Origin: Maribacter sp.
GTDB taxonomy: Bacteria > Bacteroidota > Bacteroidia > Flavobacteriales > Flavobacteriaceae
Direction of reading: 5' to 3'
Assembly (NCBI GenBank): GCA_029287355.1
Contig: JARFRH010000348.1
Coordinates: forward strand, 1 to 35,431
Length of the DNA: 35,431 nt
Each line of letters opens with the position of its first letter. Position 1 is the stretch's first letter. Both the position numbers and the translations under genes were made by a program. Below are positions 24,387-31,911 of this stretch, piece by piece. Below the pieces are notes generated by a model, which worked only from the letters and a program-made list of their open reading frames with translations, was not told the DNA's origin and made no database searches.

Positions 24387-25451
24387 CTAAAAATTAATGG
24401 TTAGGTTAAGCCATACAACGGCAGCCATAATTACAATATTCACTAGGTTAATCGGAAGTAAATATTTCCATTCCAGTGTAAGGAGCTGATCGACCCTTAG
24501 GCGAGGAAACGTCCATCTAAACCACATCATTAAAAACACCAAGGTCAAGGTTTTGGCCAAGAACCAAAATACACCCAGCAAAGGAATTGATTCCGTAATC
24601 CCGAAAGGGGATAACCATCCACCAAAAAAAACAGTAGCAGCAATCGCGGCAATGATAAACATGTTAATGAATTCGGCTAAAAAGAAGTAGGCAAATTTCA
24701 TCCCTGAATATTCCGTATGAAAACCAGCACCCAATTCCGATTCGGCCTCCGCCATGTCAAATGGTGCCCTATTGGTTTCTGCCGTACCCGCAATCATAAA
24801 GATCATAAAGGCGATTATTGCTGGAATGTGCCCTTGTACGATCAGCCAACCATTTTTTTGGACTTCGACAATTTCCGAAAGTTGTAAGGTCTCGGTAATT
24901 AGTACCATTGTTAAAAGTGATAGGCCTATTGAAAGCTCATAACTTATCGTTTGAACCCCGCTTCGCATGGCTCCGATGAGGGCAAATTTATTATTACTGC
25001 TCCACCCGCCCAATAAGATACCGATTACCCCTATTGATGAAATAGCAATCAGAAAGAAAATGCCAATATTTATGTCAAATGCGTGAAAATCCTTAGTAAA
25101 CGGAATAACCGCTAAGGCCATTAATGAAGAAATAATGACAAAGTAAGGCGCCAAATTGTATAAAAACTTATCGGCCTTTACTGTTCCGGTCAATTCTTTT
25201 GAAAGCAATTTAAGGGCATCGGCCATGGTCTGCAGCAGACCTTGAAAGCCAACCCTATTCGGCCCTATTCGCAACTGGAACCAAGCGGCGACCCTTCTTT
25301 CCATCAATACCAGAAACAATCCGGCGACGGAAAAAATACCCAGATATACCAAGGCAATTAAGGTCATTTCAACAATGCTGGCAACGCCTTCTGGCATTGT
25401 GCTAAAAAGCCAGTCATGAATATTCTTTGTTATGCTTAATGCGGTGGTCAT
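24387..25451 (-). CDS. nuoH: Complex I subunit H
   Basis: A 354-residue membrane subunit that forms the quinone chamber with NuoB and NuoD. ERRVAAWFQLRIGPNRVGFQGLLQ and the DMAEAESELGAGFHTEYSG loop with its acidic funnel are clear. FRWTFPRLRVDQLL is near the C-terminus. Its ATG is only nine bases after the nuoD stop: in 14-gene nuo operons nuoE, nuoF and nuoG sit exactly here, so the NADH module is absent from this operon. Confidence 0.97.
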   Translation of the reverse strand: MTTALSITKNIHDWLFSTMPEGVASIVEMTLIALVYLGIFSVAGLFLVLMERRVAAWFQLRIGPNRVGFQGLLQTMADALKLLSKELTGTVKADKFLYNLAPYFVIISSLMALAVIPFTKDFHAFDINIGIFFLIAISSIGVIGILLGGWSSNNKFALIGAMRSGVQTISYELSIGLSLLTMVLITETLQLSEIVEVQKNGWLIVQGHIPAIIAFMIFMIAGTAETNRAPFDMAEAESELGAGFHTEYSGMKFAYFFLAEFINMFIIAAIAATVFFGGWLSPFGITESIPLLGVFWFLAKTLTLVFLMMWFRWTFPRLRVDQLLTLEWKYLLPINLVNIVIMAAVVWLNLTINF

Positions 25452-25460
25452 TCTGTTTTA

Positions 25461-26582
25461 TTATCGATCGATATCAGGAATTACTAGGTCAAGAGTTGCC
25501 ATGGTCGCCACTAAATCCCCAATTTTGCCCCCCACGGCGATATGATTTAGTAACGATAAATTTGAAAATCCTGGGGAACGGAATTTAAGTCGGTACGGAC
25601 TTTTGGTTCCCGTGCTTATAACATAGACCCCAAGTTCGCCCCTTGCCGTTTCGACTTTTTGATAAAATTCCCCTTTTGGCAACTTAATTACGGCATTTGT
25701 TTTCACCCTATGCTCTCCTTCAGGGATATTATCTATTAGCTGTTCTACTATCGATAATGATTCCCACATTTCTTGAATTCTAACCGAATACCGGGCAAAT
25801 GTATCTCCCTCCGTTCTTAGGGCCTCCTTAAAAGTGACCCTATCCAGGGCGCTGTACGGATGGTATTTTCTAACATCGCAGGAATAACCCGAGGCACGGG
25901 CAACTGGTCCTGATGCTCCAAAGGAAATAGCATCTTCCCTGGTTAAGATGCCAATACCTTTTGTTCTTTTTTGAAAAATTATATTTTCGGTGAGGAGGGT
26001 GTCAAATTCAGGAAGTTTTGTTTTAAAATGTGCAATAAAATCCTTAACTCGTTTTACGAAATTTGGATGTATATCGAACATTAGACCACCTGGAACATTG
26101 TAATTCATTGTTAGTCGTGCCCCACAGGTCTCCTCCATAATGTCGTTTATCATTTCCCGGTCTCTAAAGCCATAAAAATAGGTAGTCAAAGCTCCGACAT
26201 CCATTCCCATTACACCCCACCACAGACAATGGGAGGAAATCCGTGTCAGTTCCCCAATGATTGTCCGAATTACTTTTACACGCTCGGGGATTGCTAACTG
26301 CAACGCTTTTTCAACAGTTAGGCAGACAGCTTCATTATTAATGTTGGACGATAAGTAATCCATCCTATCGGTCAGATGAACGATTTGCTGGTAACTATCG
26401 CGCTCACACATTTTTTCAATGGAACGATGAATATATCCCAGATCGGGTTCAACTTTTTTAATAATTTCACCATCAATGGTCAACAAAAGATTCAAAACAC
26501 CATGGGTAGCGGGGTGCTGCGGCCCCATATTAATTTGGTATTTTTCGGATTTAAAGTTGCTATTGACAGTAGTTGTTTCCAT
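25461..26582 (-). CDS. nuoD: Complex I subunit D (49 kDa type)
   Basis: A 373-residue subunit forming the quinone pocket. MGPQHPATHGVLNL near residues 19-32 holds the His that lines the quinone head-group site, and DLGYIHRSIEK and YLSSNINNEA follow. The C-terminal IPDIDR is the family end. An in-frame GTG two codons earlier (26588, directly after the nuoC stop) is a less likely start than ATG. NuoD is separate from NuoC, unlike the fused form of Escherichia coli. Confidence 0.96.
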   Translation of the reverse strand: METTTVNSNFKSEKYQINMGPQHPATHGVLNLLLTIDGEIIKKVEPDLGYIHRSIEKMCERDSYQQIVHLTDRMDYLSSNINNEAVCLTVEKALQLAIPERVKVIRTIIGELTRISSHCLWWGVMGMDVGALTTYFYGFRDREMINDIMEETCGARLTMNYNVPGGLMFDIHPNFVKRVKDFIAHFKTKLPEFDTLLTENIIFQKRTKGIGILTREDAISFGASGPVARASGYSCDVRKYHPYSALDRVTFKEALRTEGDTFARYSVRIQEMWESLSIVEQLIDNIPEGEHRVKTNAVIKLPKGEFYQKVETARGELGVYVISTGTKSPYRLKFRSPGFSNLSLLNHIAVGGKIGDLVATMATLDLVIPDIDR

Positions 26583-26588
26583 AATCAC

Positions 26589-27149
26589 TTATTTAATAAT
26601 CATGTTAATGTCATCTACATAATCTTTTCGAAGTGGGAATCCAACCCAATCTTCGGTTAAAAAGAGTCTTTTTAAATTAGGATGATTATTAAATTTAATT
26701 CCGAAGAAATCATACACCTCACGTTCGTGAAATTCGGCCGTGGCCCAGATATCATAAATGGAATCCAAGGTTGGATTTTCCCGACCATCGGTTTTAACTT
26801 TGACAACTACAATATGTCTGTGGGTCGTAGATTCCAAATGATATACCACACCCAATTCCTCTCCCCAGTCCACACCACTTAAACAAAACAAATAGTCAAA
26901 ACGGGTAGCTGCGTTTTCCTTCAAAGTAGACATCAATTGATGTAGAAGATGAGAATGAACGCTAATGTTCAAATGCTCGGAGCCTTCTTCAGTAAATTCC
27001 AAAAGGCTAGGATTAACCTGCTGTTGGGCAACTTGGTTGTCGCCTGAATCTTCTTCGGATTCGGAATCGGTTACTGCTGCAGGAACTTTGTCTGCTTCAG
27101 GATTGGGGAACCAGCCACCAATTAAATTTTGTAACGCTTCGTTCGTCAT
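26589..27149 (-). CDS. nuoC: Complex I subunit C (30 kDa type)
   Basis: A 186-residue peripheral subunit. The core from about residue 65 has FDYLFCLSGVDWG, TAEFHEREVYDFFGI and GFPLRKDY, all typical. Between the N-terminal helix and the core there is an acidic, Ser/Gln-rich stretch (about residues 17-50) that looks disordered. It starts 11 bases after the nuoB stop and its own stop abuts nuoD. Confidence 0.94.
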   Translation of the reverse strand: MTNEALQNLIGGWFPNPEADKVPAAVTDSESEEDSGDNQVAQQQVNPSLLEFTEEGSEHLNISVHSHLLHQLMSTLKENAATRFDYLFCLSGVDWGEELGVVYHLESTTHRHIVVVKVKTDGRENPTLDSIYDIWATAEFHEREVYDFFGIKFNNHPNLKRLFLTEDWVGFPLRKDYVDDINMIIK

Positions 27150-27160
27150 AAGTTTCCGCT

Positions 27161-27730
27161 TTACAGCCCTTCATCAAACCCTTCAATTGGATTTTTTTTA
27201 TGCTTCAAATTTTCTGTCCGTATTTTGTCTTGGAGCATTAGCATGCCTTCCAATAATGCCTCCGGTCTCGGCGGACAGCCCGGTACGTAAACATCAACAG
27301 GGATAACATGATCTGCGCCTTTTACAACCGAATAGGTGTTGTAAAAAAAAGGACCACCCGAAATGGCGCAGGCTCCCATGGCAATCACATATTTTGGCTC
27401 AGCCATTTGGTCGTACAAACGCCTTAAAACCGGAGCCATTTTGTTGACGATAGTCCCAGCAATAATGATTAGATCTGCTTGCCTAGGGGAAGGGCGAGCT
27501 ACTTCAAAACCAAATCTTGAATAGTCATGACGGGCCGCCCCGGTCTGCATCATTTCAATCGCACAGCAACTGGTGCCAAAATATAGCGACCATAAAGAAT
27601 TGGATCGACCCCAATTAATAATCTTGTCCAATGAAGTAACTACTACATTGGCTCCATTCCCTCCGGGGATAACTTTCCCCGGAAAATCTTCCGGAATTTC
27701 GCCTGGTCTATTTGAATTGTCTACTCCCAT
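27161..27730 (-). CDS. nuoB: Complex I subunit B (cluster N2)
   Basis: A 189-residue subunit carrying cluster N2, the last electron carrier before quinone. The ligands C55-C56 (GTSCCAIE), C121 (MGACAISGG) and C152 (VPGCPPRPE) are all present. The start is ATG at 27730, overlapping the nuoA stop by ten bases; a perfect AAAGGAG sits seven bases upstream, inside nuoA. The upstream TTG at 27751 would swallow that ribosome site and is rejected. Confidence 0.96.
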   Translation of the reverse strand: MGVDNSNRPGEIPEDFPGKVIPGGNGANVVVTSLDKIINWGRSNSLWSLYFGTSCCAIEMMQTGAARHDYSRFGFEVARPSPRQADLIIIAGTIVNKMAPVLRRLYDQMAEPKYVIAMGACAISGGPFFYNTYSVVKGADHVIPVDVYVPGCPPRPEALLEGMLMLQDKIRTENLKHKKNPIEGFDEGL

Positions 27731-28071
27731 TTTAAAGCTCCTTTCTTCCAAGCGTATAGTAATCCTATTCCTAAAATGAGCAGAAATATGAGGACCTCGA
27801 TAAAAGCAATGAACCCAATTCCTTTAAATACTACTGCCCATGGAATTAAAAAAGCCACCTCTACATCAAATATCAAAAATAGGATGGCAAACAAATAATA
27901 GCCTACTTTAAATTGGACCCAGGTGGGTCCAATGGTGGTCATACCACTTTCATAAGGCTCTCTTTTTTGAGGATTATCGGATTTATGTGAAATCAAATTC
28001 GATAAAAAATTGGCTCCGGCAACCATTACGATACCCGCAAGGAGAAATACGATAATAGCTTCGGATCCCAT
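27721..28071 (-). CDS. nuoA: Complex I subunit A
   Basis: A 116-residue membrane subunit with three helices. [43 protein letters not shown] is the family core, including the cysteine-free version of the flexible loop over the quinone tunnel and the acidic FDVE pair. It is the first nuo gene, 61 bases after korB, and overlaps nuoB. Confidence 0.95.
   Translation of the reverse strand: MGSEAIIVFLLAGIVMVAGANFLSNLISHKSDNPQKREPYESGMTTIGPTWVQFKVGYYLFAILFLIFDVEVAFLIPWAVVFKGIGFIAFIEVLIFLLILGIGLLYAWKKGALKWE
27738..27744 (-). promoter_or_regulatory. Strong Shine-Dalgarno site that fixes the nuoB start
   Basis: AAAGGAG on the minus strand with 7 bases to the ATG at 27730. Strong Shine-Dalgarno sites are rare in Bacteroidota, so this one is notable; it is embedded in the nuoA coding end. 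Confidence 0.65.
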
Positions 28072-28089
28072 ATTTTTATTTTTTGATGC

Positions 28090-28107
28090 CGGTACTAGCT
28101 AGTACCG
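28090..28107. repeat. 18-base perfect palindrome between korB and nuoA
   Basis: CGGTACTAGCTAGTACCG is a perfect inverted repeat lying in the 61-base gap at the kor/nuo boundary. As RNA it gives a 7-pair hairpin with an AGCT loop. No T-run follows on the minus strand, so it is not a plain terminator. It may be an operator, an RNA-processing signal or a dispersed repeat. Confidence 0.7.
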
Positions 28108-28132
28108 ATATGTTGATAGCATTTATAAATTT

Positions 28133-29143
28133 TCAATCCACTTCATAAATATCACCGGAGAAAAACAAGTCATCAGTTTTGGAAAACTGGGAATCTGATT
28201 TCACTTGTACGGTGAGGGCGTCTTCCCGTTCTTCTAAGGTAACGTCGTCAAAGCTTCTAATTATACCGGTTACCATTGGATATTCTGATCTTACCAACAT
28301 TTGATGTAAAGTAGGATCTTGTTCTTTGGCATTGTGTACCAACAAGTCTTCTTGGGTAATACCGTTTTCACCAATAGTGACCACTTCTAATTTCAAACCG
28401 TTTAACACCAGGCCTTTATCCCGTTCTTTCCCAAAAATCATCGGTTTTCCATGTTCAACGTGGAGTTGACGATCTTCTCGTACTGCCTTATCGGTATATT
28501 TTGTAAAGCACCCGTCGTTAAAAATGGGACAGTTCTGTAAAACCTCAATCAATGAGGTGCCCTTGAACTTTTCAGCATCAATAAAAACTTGGGTTATTTC
28601 TTTTGGGGTATTACCTGCTACCCTTGCAAAAAAACGTGCTTGGGCACCTAGTGCTAGCTCCCCGGCCGAAAAGGGGGGCTGTGTATTGCCATAAGGGGAG
28701 GATTTTGTTTTCTGACCCACCAATGATGTCGGGGAAAATTGCCCTTTAGTCAAACCATAAATCTCATTGTTGAACAATACGATGTTCAAGTCTAGGTTTC
28801 TGCGCAAAACATGAATAAAATGATTGCCTCCAATGGCCATTGAATCCCCGTCTCCGGTAATTACCCAAACACTAAGGTCCGGATTTGCCAGCTTCACTCC
28901 TGAAGCTATAGCCGGGGCCCGCCCGTGAATGCTATGCATACCATAGGTGTCCATATAATAGGGAAAACGTGAAGAACATCCGATACCGGAGATAAATACC
29001 ACATCTTCTTTTTTTACTCCCATTTCAGGAAGTGCCTTTTGCATGGAACGTAAAATAACATAGTCATCACAGCCCGGACACCACCTTACTTCTTGATCAC
29101 TTGAAAAGTCTTTGTAAGTATATTCTTTTACTGCTGCTTCCAT
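28133..29143 (-). CDS. korB: 2-oxoacid:ferredoxin oxidoreductase, beta subunit (probable 2-oxoglutarate type)
   Basis: A 336-residue thiamine-diphosphate subunit. WCPGC (C22, C25), GIGCSSR (C56) and C205 provide the four ligands of its [4Fe-4S] cluster. GDGDSMAIGGNHF at about 98-110 and NNEIYGLTKGQFSPTS bind thiamine diphosphate and magnesium. Together with KorA it decarboxylates a 2-oxoacid to its acyl-CoA and reduces ferredoxin. The two-subunit architecture matches enzymes usually assigned to 2-oxoglutarate, but substrate choice is inferred. Two bases separate it from korA, 61 from nuoA. Confidence 0.92.
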   Translation of the reverse strand: MEAAVKEYTYKDFSSDQEVRWCPGCDDYVILRSMQKALPEMGVKKEDVVFISGIGCSSRFPYYMDTYGMHSIHGRAPAIASGVKLANPDLSVWVITGDGDSMAIGGNHFIHVLRRNLDLNIVLFNNEIYGLTKGQFSPTSLVGQKTKSSPYGNTQPPFSAGELALGAQARFFARVAGNTPKEITQVFIDAEKFKGTSLIEVLQNCPIFNDGCFTKYTDKAVREDRQLHVEHGKPMIFGKERDKGLVLNGLKLEVVTIGENGITQEDLLVHNAKEQDPTLHQMLVRSEYPMVTGIIRSFDDVTLEEREDALTVQVKSDSQFSKTDDLFFSGDIYEVD

Positions 29144-29145
29144 AA

Positions 29146-30999
29146 TTATTTCACTAATGATTTAAACTTTTGAATCAACTCATTATTTGCAAAGGGCAAT
29201 CCCTGTACCTTATTGAGTTGTAAGAACTCAAATCCGTTAAAATTTGTTTTCAGTATCTGCACAAATTGGCCGCTATTCAATTCACAAACAATTATTTTTT
29301 TGAATTTTTTCAAGACTTCCTCAGTATTCTTTGGTAATGGGTTGATGTAATTGAAATGGGCAATACCAATATTTGAATGTCCTTCATCGCTCATTTGCTT
29401 GACTGCGGAATATAAACTACCATAAGTGCCTCCCCAACCAACAACCAAAAGATCACCCTCCTGGGCAAATTCCGTCTCAATATCGGGAATATAATTTTGA
29501 ACTCTTTTTACTTTTTCAGCCCTTATTTTGGTCATATACTCATGGTTCTCAGGCACATATGATACATTTCCAGAAACACGATCTTTTTCCAAGCCGCCTA
29601 CTCTATGTTCCAATCCTGGAGAACCAGGAATTGCCCAATTTCTTGCCAATGAGTTTTCGTCCCGGTCGTAAGGGTGCCAATTTTCATGCGCTTCGCTCAC
29701 TTTATTATTCTTAATCTCTGGCATATCGTCAACAGACCGAATCTTCCAAGGGGCAGAGCCATTGGCAATATATCCATCGGTCAACAATAGTACAGGAGTC
29801 ATATGCTCCAAAGTAAGTTTTGCCGCTTCATAAGCAAAATCAAAGCAATTGGAGGGTGTGCTGGCCGCAATTACTATTATCGGACTCTCGCCATTTCTAC
29901 CATACATGGCCTGTAAAAGATCTGATTGCTCTGTTTTAGTAGGAAGACCGGTTGATGGCCCACCACGCTGTACGTCAACAACAACCAAAGGCAGTTCTAT
30001 CATCATGGCCAATCCCAAGGCTTCGCCTTTTAAGGCCAACCCTGGGCCTGAAGTGGTTGTTAAGGCCAAATCGCCCGCAAAAGATGCACCAATTGCCGAT
30101 GTGATTCCTGCAATCTCATCTTCCGCCTGTAGTGTTTTTACGCCAAAATGTTTGTGTTTGACTAGCTCATGTAAAATATCCGAAGCCGGCGTAATTGGGT
30201 ATGAGCCCAAAAACAATTCCAATCCCGATTTTTCAGCAGCAGCTAAAAAGCCCCAAGCCGTAGCGGTGTTGCCCATAATGATCCTATAGGTGCCAGATTC
30301 CATTTTGGCGGGAGCAATGGTATATGCATTTGGAATCAGTTCCAAGGTTTCCGCAAAATAATATCCGGCATTTAAAACCTTGGTGTTCGCTTCGATAATT
30401 TGGGGCTTGTTTTTGAATTTTTTATTGAAAAATTCTATGGTATAGTCCGTCGAACGATCGTACATCCAATATACCATTCCTAAAGCGAACATGTTTTTAC
30501 TACGAGTAATACTTTTGTTATCCAATCCTTCAACGGCTTTGAGGGTTTCCTTTGTCAAAGAGGTCATGGCGACTTCGATTACCCTATAATTTTCAAGACT
30601 CCCATCTTCAAGAGGATTGGACTCATACTGTGCTTTTTCAAGATTTTTTTTGGAAAAGGAATCCGTATCCACAATTACCGTATGTCCCGGTTTTAGAGCG
30701 CGTAAGTTGGTTTTTAGTCCCGCAGGGTTCATAGCGACCAAAAGATCCACGTTATCACCAGGGGTACTTATTTCAACGCTTCCTATATGGACCTGAAATC
30801 CGGATACACCATATAAACTGCCTTGAGGAGCCCTAATCTCAGCTGGGTAGTTGGGGAATGTTGCCACATCGTTGCCAAACATGGCCGAGGTGTCCGAGAA
30901 CTGTGTCCCGGTCAATTGCATGCCATCACCCGAGTCACCGACGAATCTTATAATTACCGCTTCCAATACTTCCTGTGGTTCTGCTTTAGCTGTAATCAT
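29146..30999 (-). CDS. korA: 2-oxoacid:ferredoxin oxidoreductase, alpha subunit (gamma-alpha fusion)
   Basis: A 617-residue fusion. The N-terminal gamma domain (to about residue 200) begins with IIRFVGDSGDGMQLTGTQF, the CoA-binding type motif; the alpha domain contains SYPITPASDILHEL, QAEDEIAGITSAIGASFAG and TTSGPGLALKGEALGLA, typical of pyrimidine-domain subunits. A C-terminal transketolase-like domain has VVGWGGTYGSL. It is the first gene of the operon leading into nuoA-N. The upstream region is shared with the divergent ferredoxin gene. This enzyme would reduce ferredoxin with 2-oxoglutarate in the TCA cycle without making NADH. Confidence 0.92.
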   Translation of the reverse strand: MITAKAEPQEVLEAVIIRFVGDSGDGMQLTGTQFSDTSAMFGNDVATFPNYPAEIRAPQGSLYGVSGFQVHIGSVEISTPGDNVDLLVAMNPAGLKTNLRALKPGHTVIVDTDSFSKKNLEKAQYESNPLEDGSLENYRVIEVAMTSLTKETLKAVEGLDNKSITRSKNMFALGMVYWMYDRSTDYTIEFFNKKFKNKPQIIEANTKVLNAGYYFAETLELIPNAYTIAPAKMESGTYRIIMGNTATAWGFLAAAEKSGLELFLGSYPITPASDILHELVKHKHFGVKTLQAEDEIAGITSAIGASFAGDLALTTTSGPGLALKGEALGLAMMIELPLVVVDVQRGGPSTGLPTKTEQSDLLQAMYGRNGESPIIVIAASTPSNCFDFAYEAAKLTLEHMTPVLLLTDGYIANGSAPWKIRSVDDMPEIKNNKVSEAHENWHPYDRDENSLARNWAIPGSPGLEHRVGGLEKDRVSGNVSYVPENHEYMTKIRAEKVKRVQNYIPDIETEFAQEGDLLVVGWGGTYGSLYSAVKQMSDEGHSNIGIAHFNYINPLPKNTEEVLKKFKKIIVCELNSGQFVQILKTNFNGFEFLQLNKVQGLPFANNELIQKFKSLVK

Positions 31000-31065
31000 A
31001 TTACAATAGTTTAATGATTTTTATTTAAATTTAACGGAAATTGCTTAGAAGACACGTATTGTATC

Positions 31066-31077
31066 CAAATATATTTG
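31066..31077. promoter_or_regulatory. Palindromic box giving a -7 element on each strand (kor-nuo and ferredoxin)
   Basis: CAAATATATTTG is a perfect 12-base palindrome in the 166-base divergent region. It contains TATATTTG, an exact TAnnTTTG box, in both directions: 31070-31077 toward the ferredoxin gene (ATG 31166) and 31073-31066 toward korA (ATG 30999). Leaders would be about 80 and 60 bases. No strong -33 TTG was seen at usual spacing on either side. If both are real, polymerase can sit on only one strand at a time. Confidence 0.45.
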
Positions 31078-31165
31078 TACCTCTTTTAAAGAAATATGAC
31101 TTTTATCATTAATAGAGAAATCGGAATATCGTTTATTATGCTAATAATTACAAAATCATAGAATT

Positions 31166-31516
31166 ATGGCTATTATTATAACAGATGAATGTATCAACTG
31201 TGATGCTTGCGTTGCGGAATGTCCAAACAATGCAATATATGAACCGGACGAAGAATGGTCTTATTCTGACGAAACAGCTTTGAGCGGGATGACAATCTCT
31301 CCTTCAGGTGCGGAAATTGATGCCGATGCCCAAAACGAACCTGTTTCTGACGAATTCTATTTTATTGTTCCCGATAAATGTACGGAGTGCAAAGGTTTTC
31401 ATGATGAACCGCAATGCGCCGCTGTTTGCCCTGTTGACTGCTGTGTGCCGGATGAGAGCCATGTGGAAACGGAGGAAGAGCTTCTAGCGAAGAAAATCTG
31501 GATGCACGGGGAATGA
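31166..31516 (+). CDS. Two-cluster [4Fe-4S] ferredoxin
   Basis: A 116-residue acidic ferredoxin. First motif C9-C12-C15-C19 (CINCDACVAECPNN). Second motif C72-C75, then C84 and C88 after an eight-residue spacer, with further cysteines C92 and C93 (CPVDCC), the arrangement seen in Allochromatium-type dicluster ferredoxins. The long insert between the motifs (residues 22-70) is rich in Asp and Glu. It is transcribed away from korA-nuo and toward nifJ, so it is the natural electron carrier between the two oxidoreductases and the NADH-module-less complex I. The start ATG follows an AT-rich leader. Confidence 0.92.
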   Translation: MAIIITDECINCDACVAECPNNAIYEPDEEWSYSDETALSGMTISPSGAEIDADAQNEPVSDEFYFIVPDKCTECKGFHDEPQCAAVCPVDCCVPDESHVETEEELLAKKIWMHGE

Positions 31517-31911
31517 TAGGATTTCGTGGAAACCCTGCCGAATATTCTATATCCGAATAATCCGTTTTACCACTAGTTTTATATTCGAAAATCATTCTTG
31601 ATACCAGTTCGGTCAGGAGTGATTTCTTTGCTCTTAAATCACTCGATTTATGACTCATCGGCCTTAGTGGGTGCCTTGACATAGGATCCGCACCAATCGC
31701 AACACTACCTCTTGAGCTGCACCATTAGCTTCAATTGCATCTGCCCCCAACCCTGTTTTCTACCTGATAAATGTCATAGTTTCCCAAGTGTCCGGTCTCT
31801 AAATTTATGCAAATTCTTGATTCCTATAGTGTTATCAGTCTATAAATTGTATAGATGGACTGATTGATTGTATTTGATTGCAATTTGTGCCGTTAACCTA
31901 ATGTATTTACC
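31517..31911. other. 395-base gene-free region between ferredoxin and nifJ
   Basis: No convincing gene. It holds two mutually exclusive stem-loops (31618-31643: AGTGATTT with AAATCACT; 31635-31650: TAAATC with GATTTA), sharing the middle segment, and an inverted repeat at 31834-31864 before nifJ. A short stretch on the minus strand around 31680-31765 is open for about 30 codons but has no start and matches nothing I recognise. Confidence 0.5.
31834..31864. promoter_or_regulatory. Inverted repeat upstream of nifJ, possible operator
   Basis: ATCAGTC (31834-31840) and GACTGAT (31858-31864) are perfect 7-base arms around a 17-base AT-rich centre that itself has TATA at each edge. It ends 47 bases before the nifJ ATG. 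The centre-to-centre distance is about 24 bases, roughly two helical turns, so a dimeric regulator could bind. No known motif was recognised; it is not the FNR-type TTGAT-N4-ATCAA. Confidence 0.4.

Noticed and set aside
28090-28107. Intrinsic terminator between korB and nuoA
   Set aside because: No T-run follows the hairpin on the minus strand, and the genes beyond are in the same direction with tight spacing.
31362-31682. Minus-strand 106-residue open frame
   Set aside because: It overlaps the well-supported ferredoxin gene on the other strand and has no recognisable domain.
31680-31765. Possible remnant protein end on the minus strand (GLGADAIEANGAAQEV segment)
   Set aside because: About 30 codons only, bounded by a stop and without a start codon; no family recognised, so not called.
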